Below, in pieces: positions 52,798 to 57,251 of a stretch of 57,251 bases of DNA. Where the stretch lies: contig JAHDHV010000003.1 of the NCBI GenBank assembly GCA_020631155.1, positions 1-57,251 of the forward strand, read 5' to 3'. This DNA is from Bacteroidota bacterium. Its GTDB lineage: Bacteria > Bacteroidota > Bacteroidia > Chitinophagales > UBA2359. The notes under the pieces are model-generated. The model did not search any database, was not told the DNA's origin, and saw nothing but the letters and a program-made list of their open reading frames with translations. Numbering within the stretch: the first letter of the stretch is position 1; each line of letters starts with the position of its first letter. Both the position numbers and the translations under genes were made by a program.

Positions 52798-53978
52798 GTG
52801 CTTTTTTACACATGGGCGACTGCTTAAATTCTTCAAATGAAATAGAGCTTATCAATTGAAAATAAGCAAGTGTGTTAGCAACATCTAATCTGTATCAATT
52901 GTTGTTGGGCACCTATATGATACAATAGCAGAATATTTTTATCAATTACATAACAATAAAAGGATAGCCCATATTTAGATTATTTGACTACTAATAAAAT
53001 TTAAAAAAATGTTTTGGGGAAACACTTTAACAACAAAATGAGCATACCTTTCAATGAACTATCCTTCTTTAGTGTAGAAGAAGCTTTTTATGATTAAACA
53101 TGCACTGTTTTTATAGAAAAAATACATCGCATTTATGTAAAGTAAAGAAAAAAATAAAGGAACACCAATTCCACAAATAGCCAAATGACAAGAAAGCCAC
53201 CCGATCCGCTTAAAAAACCTCTGGATCCGCCTAAAAAACTTCTCAATTCCTCAAATTATTTTTCTCTTAAATGAGCTAAATAAGAGTAAAATAAGCGTGC
53301 ATTACCTAACTACAAATGGTTTATTTTTGCTGTAGATGGCGATTAAATAGCTTTTTACCTCAACACATCGTATGTGTATGGTCAAGTTATCAAAAATCAT
53401 CAAATTAAACATCTAGCACTATCTAACTGTGCATAATATTGTTCTAAATAATTGATTTTCAGCTTTTTAATCAAAAAAAGTATCATTTTTTTTTATCTAG
53501 GCACCTTATTAAAGTTAGATACAAAGTATTTTAGTTGAAGAGTATGGTATTTGAAATTAACCAAACTATTGATGCCTAGTTAGCTCTTAAAGCTGTGTAA
53601 CAAATAGCTTTATTTGCTTTTCTTCTATAAAGTTATGGGCTTGGTAGTTAAAAATTTTATCTAGCTCTCACAAAAACTAAGAGAAAAACAAGAGAAAGTA
53701 AGAGAAAAATGTGAGTAAGTAATATTGACAGGAATAGTTTAATTTTGTAGAAAAGATTGAAAGTGTTCACCTTAAGTACTTATAAACACAGATAAATAAA
53801 AAACAAAGCATAGTATATTATTTATCTATCATCAAATTTAAATGCTATAGCGATTTAAAAACAAAAACTTTATTCTTTTTTAATTTTAAAAAATCGGACT
53901 TGTCCGATCATGGAAAAAGTACAGCTTTTTCAAAACAACATTAAATAATTTATTTTTTTAATCTAAATTTCTTAAAAA
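52798..53978. other. Long intergenic region right of the collar cassette
   Basis: AT-rich, with a diverged family A copy (about 53408-53512), a TTTAATTTTG box (about 53738) and an operator-like palindrome (53894-53907). Two tiny open frames (19 codons near 53040 and 29 codons at 53185-53274 with a DPLKKPLDPPKK repeat) may be remnants of something larger but cannot be called genes. Confidence 0.5.
53894..53907. promoter_or_regulatory. GC-rich palindrome TCGGACTTGTCCGA
   Basis: Perfect 6-bp arms with a 2-bp centre, about 72 bp upstream of the lipoprotein start codon in otherwise very AT-rich DNA. A likely dimer-binding operator or a small RNA hairpin in the leader; inferred from symmetry and position. 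Confidence 0.35.
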
Positions 53979-54434
53979 ATGAGAATTTCCGTTTTTTCAA
54001 TCATCGTTTTATTAGTAGTTGCACTAACAAGTTGCACGAAAGAAGTAGACCATATCGTAACAGAAGAAGCACAAGTAGTAAATGTGCAAACTGCCAAGTC
54101 AGATGGTCTAATTGATGACCCTATAGAGTTGCGAATTGCAGGTACCATTGACATGCCATTAGAATTGCGAATTGCAGGTACTATTGACATGCCATTAGAA
54201 TTGCGAATTAATGCTGTCAACATCAAAAACAACAAGCCTGTTCCTAATTTGAGTTTGAACTGTTTTAATGACCAATATAATCACAAAGAGCGAACTAATG
54301 TAGCTGGTATTATTGACTGTAGTTTAGCTCAAGGACACACTTACTCCGTAACTACAAAACTAGGTAATCACCCTGTCAGAGTAGTTGATGGTTATGTCAA
54401 AGGAAACGAAATTACTTTAGCGATTGAACGATAA
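53979..54434 (+). CDS. Lipoprotein with 12-residue tandem repeats
   Basis: The protein has 151 residues with a lipobox (ALTSC, lipidated Cys19). Residues about 48-77 are 2.5 copies of a 12-residue repeat (consensus PLELRIAGTIDM) encoded by nearly identical 36-bp DNA repeats. The remaining 75 residues (KPVPNLSLNCFN, TNVAGIIDCSL, YVKGNEITLAI) resemble a carboxypeptidase-regulatory-like beta sandwich, common in Bacteroidota surface proteins. The repeats probably form a flexible stalk between the lipid anchor and the domain. Unknown function. Monocistronic, with its own terminator. Confidence 0.8.
   Translation: MRISVFSIIVLLVVALTSCTKEVDHIVTEEAQVVNVQTAKSDGLIDDPIELRIAGTIDMPLELRIAGTIDMPLELRINAVNIKNNKPVPNLSLNCFNDQYNHKERTNVAGIIDCSLAQGHTYSVTTKLGNHPVRVVDGYVKGNEITLAIER
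54120..54209 (+). repeat. 36-bp coding tandem repeat, 2.5 copies
   Basis: Units at 54120-54155, 54156-54191 and half of a third at 54192-54209. Copies 1 and 2 differ at only a few positions. The unit length is a multiple of three, so copy number can change without frameshift. Confidence 0.95.
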
Positions 54435-54474
54435 ATAAGATTTTTTAGCAGACTATCTGGATTAAACGACTAAT

Positions 54475-54512
54475 AAAGGGCAGTAGTGAGTGATCACTGT
54501 TGCTCTTTTTTT
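54475..54512 (+). terminator. Intrinsic terminator after the lipoprotein gene
   Basis: 15-bp stem (arms 54475-54489 and 54494-54508, three G-U pairs), tetraloop GTGA, then a run of T. About 40 bp after the stop codon. Confidence 0.9.
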
Positions 54513-54602
54513 ATGTTTATATTGAAGAACGTAAATGGCAGCTCTAAAAAAATGTGTAACTTACAGGCTTTTTATTATCTAAAGTAAATTCCAAAGAATA
54601 AT

Positions 54603-55943
54603 ATGAGCGCAAAGAGTCTCAAAATGCCCAAAGGTGTTCCCTATATCATTGGCAATGAACTAGCAGAACGCTTTAGTTTCTACGGCATGAAAGCCATTCT
54701 AACCATTTTTATGACCAAATATTTGATGGATAGCTCAGGTGGTTTGGCAGTGATGGGCGAAACCGAAAGTAAATATTGGTATCATATTTTTGTGATGGTG
54801 TCCTATTTTACCCCTATCATTGGAGCCATTATTTCGGATGTTTTTTTAGGAAAATACCGCACTATCATTGGCTTATCCATCTTTTACTGTTTGGGACACT
54901 TAGCACTTGCATTAGACGAAACTCGGCTTGGACTAACCGTAGGATTAACGCTTATTGCAATGGGTGCAGGCGGTATAAAACCCTGTGTATCAGCGCATGT
55001 TGGCGATCAATTTTCTAAAGAAAACGCTCCACTATTAGACCGTATTTTCAAGTACTTTTACCTCTCTATCAACATTGGTGCAACGGCTGCTTCCTTACTT
55101 ACTCCCGTTTTATTGAACTATTACGGCCCGCAAATCGCTTTCGGCATTCCGGGGCTATTGATGTTGATTGCGACCATCGTTTTTTGGATGGGGCGAAATG
55201 AATTTATTTCCATCAAACCCGTAGGGATACAGCAGTACAAACGCGATTTACTCAGCGAACAAGGCTTAGGAGCTATCCGAAATCTCACGCCTATTTACCT
55301 ATTAGTTGCTTTTTTCTGGGCAGTATTCGATCAAACAGGCTCGGCACTTGTCTTGCAGGCCGACAAAATGAATAAAGTCATCAACTTGGGTTTTACCAAC
55401 TTTGAATTATTGCCTTCACAAATTCAAGCAGCCAACCCATTTTTAGTTATATTATTTATCCCTTTATTTACTTTCCTCGTTTATCCTTTTTTAGAAAAAA
55501 TAATTCGCTTAACAGGCCTGCGAAAAATTACCATTGGAATGGTCATGTCGGGTTTAGCCTTCGCTATTTGTGCCTTTGTAGAAGTGAAAATTCAGGCAGG
55601 GCAAACACCTTCCATTTTTTGGCAATTATTGACCTATGTTATTCTCACTGCTGCCGAAATATTTGTTTCCATCACTGCCTTAGAAATGGCTTATACCCAA
55701 GCCCCTAACAGTTTGAAGTCGTTCATCATGAGTTTTTATTTGCTTTCCGTTGCTGTAGGCAATTTTATTGTGGCCTTTGTCAATGGCATCAATGAGCGTC
55801 CAGATGGCAGCTTTTTATTAGAAGGTGCAAATTACTATTGGTTCTTTACCATTTTAACTTTTTTAGCTGCTGCTGTTTTATATTATATGTCTACTTGGTA
55901 TCAAGAAAAAATCTACATTCAGCCAGAGGATATGAGAGAGTAG
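54603..55943 (+). CDS. POT/PTR family proton-coupled peptide transporter
   Basis: A 446-residue MFS protein with about 12 membrane helices. The POT signature ExxERFxxYG is at residues 19-28 (ELAERFSFYG), and the second PTR motif region reads GAGGIKPCVSAHVGDQF (about 122-138). A conserved YLSINIGA segment and PFLVILFIPLF follow in later helices, and the FWAVFDQTGS segment in helix 7 is of POT type. It takes up di- and tripeptides with protons across the inner membrane, which suits a bacterium that secretes proteases. It is a little shorter than the usual 480-520 residues. Monocistronic. Confidence 0.93.
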   Translation: MSAKSLKMPKGVPYIIGNELAERFSFYGMKAILTIFMTKYLMDSSGGLAVMGETESKYWYHIFVMVSYFTPIIGAIISDVFLGKYRTIIGLSIFYCLGHLALALDETRLGLTVGLTLIAMGAGGIKPCVSAHVGDQFSKENAPLLDRIFKYFYLSINIGATAASLLTPVLLNYYGPQIAFGIPGLLMLIATIVFWMGRNEFISIKPVGIQQYKRDLLSEQGLGAIRNLTPIYLLVAFFWAVFDQTGSALVLQADKMNKVINLGFTNFELLPSQIQAANPFLVILFIPLFTFLVYPFLEKIIRLTGLRKITIGMVMSGLAFAICAFVEVKIQAGQTPSIFWQLLTYVILTAAEIFVSITALEMAYTQAPNSLKSFIMSFYLLSVAVGNFIVAFVNGINERPDGSFLLEGANYYWFFTILTFLAAAVLYYMSTWYQEKIYIQPEDMRE

Positions 55944-56123
55944 GTGAATGGAAAATTGTTTTTTGAGGAGGAAGATACTGTGTAATGTGGACAAAATGGG
56001 CTGACTTTTTTCTCAAGTTAAAGTATTGAAAATCAACACTTTGAAACAAAACTGTGCACAATTTAATAGTACTTAACACCTATTATTACAAAAGTCATAC
56101 ATAACTCAACAATTTAAAGTCCC
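55944..56123. repeat. Spacer with reversed family A repeat
   Basis: About 56020-56090 matches family A in reverse orientation (ACTGTGCACAATTTAAT, and the AAAGTATTG word). No terminator for the transporter gene was found. Confidence 0.55.
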
Positions 56124-57068
56124 ATGCCCGAATCAACAGTATTACCATTCTATAATCGCCTTAAAAAAAATCACCGTCATTTGCGGAAATGGCTCAAACG
56201 TCAGCAAATTAGTTGCTACCGATTGTATGATCGGGATATTCCAGAATTTCCGCTTAGTATAGATGTGTATGAACAGCATTTGTATGTGTGTGTGTATCAG
56301 CGCAAACACACTATGGGGCAAGAAGAATATAAAAGGTGGCTAGAGGCGTGCATACAAACCGCAACTGAGCTTGTCGGTATTCCCATAGAGCAAGTAGCGG
56401 TTAAAATACGGGCGCAAAAAAAGGGAAGTACACAATATGAACGCTTACAGCAGTCGAAGCAGTTTTTTATTGTAGAGGAAAATGCTTTGAAATTCAAGGT
56501 CAATTTAACCGACTATCTGGATACGGGTTTATTTCTCGATCACCGTCAAACAAGGATGATGGTACAACAAGCCGCTAAAGGTAAAAGGGTGCTTAATTTG
56601 TTTGCTTACACAGCTTCCTTTACGGTTTATGCAGCAGCAGGTGGAGCATTGGAAACGACTAGCGTTGACTTATCTAAAACCTATTTGCGCTGGGCAAAAG
56701 ACAATCTGGAATTAAATGGTTTGTTATCCAAAAAACACCAATTCATACAAGCAGATGTCTTACAATATTTACAGCAACTCCCTGAAAATCAGCAATTTGA
56801 CTTAATTATTGTAGACCCACCCACATTTTCTAATAGCAAAAGAATGAAAGGCGTTTTTGATGTACAACAAGCGCATGTTGATATGTTAAATAAGCTACTC
56901 AAACACACATCTCCGAATGGTATGATTTACTTTTCTACCAATTATCGCCGTTTTAAATTGGAAGCGGAAGCCATAAAAGCTCGTCAAATCAAAAACATTA
57001 GCACCCAAACCCTTCCAATGGATTTTCGCAACAAAAAAATACATCAATGCTTTCTGCTATTACCATAA
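56124..57068 (+). CDS. rlmK: 23S rRNA guanine-N7 methyltransferase, RlmK type
   Basis: The 314-residue protein matches the C-terminal half of E. coli RlmKL, which makes m7G2069. Its N-terminal part (NRLKKNHRHLRKWLKRQ, CYRLYDRDIPEFPLSIDVYE) is the region that follows the RlmL half in the fused enzyme. The SAM domain has the YLDTGLFLDHRQTR lead-in (about 132-145), VLNLFAYTASF (about 156-166), SVDLSKTYL and the catalytic DPPTFSNSKRMKG (about 231-243). Together with the RlmL gene at 18989-20122 (377 residues) it gives 691 residues, close to the about 700 of the fused protein. Confidence 0.88.
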   Translation: MPESTVLPFYNRLKKNHRHLRKWLKRQQISCYRLYDRDIPEFPLSIDVYEQHLYVCVYQRKHTMGQEEYKRWLEACIQTATELVGIPIEQVAVKIRAQKKGSTQYERLQQSKQFFIVEENALKFKVNLTDYLDTGLFLDHRQTRMMVQQAAKGKRVLNLFAYTASFTVYAAAGGALETTSVDLSKTYLRWAKDNLELNGLLSKKHQFIQADVLQYLQQLPENQQFDLIIVDPPTFSNSKRMKGVFDVQQAHVDMLNKLLKHTSPNGMIYFSTNYRRFKLEAEAIKARQIKNISTQTLPMDFRNKKIHQCFLLLP

Positions 57069-57196
57069 ATGAACAAGTAAGATAAATTAGTGGTTTTTAT
57101 GGTAAGCCTCCAATAATTTTACTGAATGTGTCAGAAATTTAAGGAAAGACGAAGTACACTCTAGAATGAAAGGTAAATATTTACACAGTTTGTACT

Positions 57197-57251
57197 AAAA
57201 GTCTAAAAATCCAAAAGTCCAAAAGTCTAAAAATCCAAAAGTCCAAAAGTC
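57197..57251. repeat. Octamer repeat array at the right window edge
   Basis: Tandem 8-bp units alternating AAAAGTCC, AAAAGTCT and AAAAATCC, cut by the window end. It is the reverse-strand form of the same octamer family seen at 1-48 (TTTTTGGC/GACTTTTG type). Confidence 0.9.

Noticed and set aside
53185-53274. 29-codon frame with a DPLKKPLDPPKK repeat right of the collar cassette
   Set aside because: Too short and isolated; might be a remnant of a longer gene but nothing else around it supports that.

Overview
The window is about 57 kb of AT-rich DNA from a Bacteroidota bacterium, most likely a member of the Saprospiria-type lineages (the phylum is well supported, the class is inference). The evidence for the phylum is four secreted proteins with type IX secretion (T9SS) type A C-terminal sorting domains, a cytophagalysin-type M43 protease, very large Cys- and Asp-rich repeat proteins, a DAHP synthase/chorismate mutase fusion, the general absence of Shine-Dalgarno sequences, and several TAnnTTTG-type -7 promoter boxes. 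No rRNA, tRNA, CRISPR array or autonomous transposon was found.

Layout. 0.2-1.3 kb: aromatic amino acid entry enzyme. 1.4-5.6 kb: a minus-strand block with a Uma2-type nuclease and a three-gene unit made of a V8-like serine protease, a secreted protein of unknown function, and a membrane protein that joins an EAD11-like adaptor domain to a trypsin-like protease. The EAD11-protease is a strong candidate for a biological-conflict effector. 6.3-21.3 kb: housekeeping genes and a first T9SS protease, namely MmcQ/YjbR, NfeD, a LysM/RlpA-like protein, a cysteine-synthase-family enzyme, viroplasmin-type RNase H, M43 protease, DUF4846 protein, a spermidine-synthase-like protein, M48 lipoprotein, RlmL and RlmN. 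22.5-48.1 kb: a secretome island with two giant T9SS proteins (3637 and 3043 residues), a small Spy-like secreted protein between them, a cytoplasmic helical protein and a T9SS esterase. 48.1-52.8 kb: an eight-gene minus-strand cassette. It holds five paralogous mini tail-collar (phage fibre-tip-like) proteins, a glycine-zipper/coiled-coil membrane protein, a 109-residue protein and a 50-residue protein. The cassette is bracketed by two identical 40-bp direct repeats, each able to form a terminator hairpin. 54-57 kb: a repeat-bearing lipoprotein, a POT peptide transporter and RlmK. The RlmK and RlmL halves, fused in E. coli, are separate genes 36 kb apart here.

The intergenic DNA is crowded with repeats. 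There is a MITE-like element with 14-bp terminal inverted repeats (three copies, one internally deleted, one decayed), a dispersed family of about 100 bp, a second shorter dispersed family carrying a promoter-like TAATTTTG box, and many decayed 7- and 8-bp tandem repeats, one of which folds into a 25-bp hairpin behind the DAHP synthase gene.

The two most promising undescribed systems are the collar-protein cassette and the EAD11-protease locus. Both calls rest on motif reading by eye and need profile searches and structure prediction.
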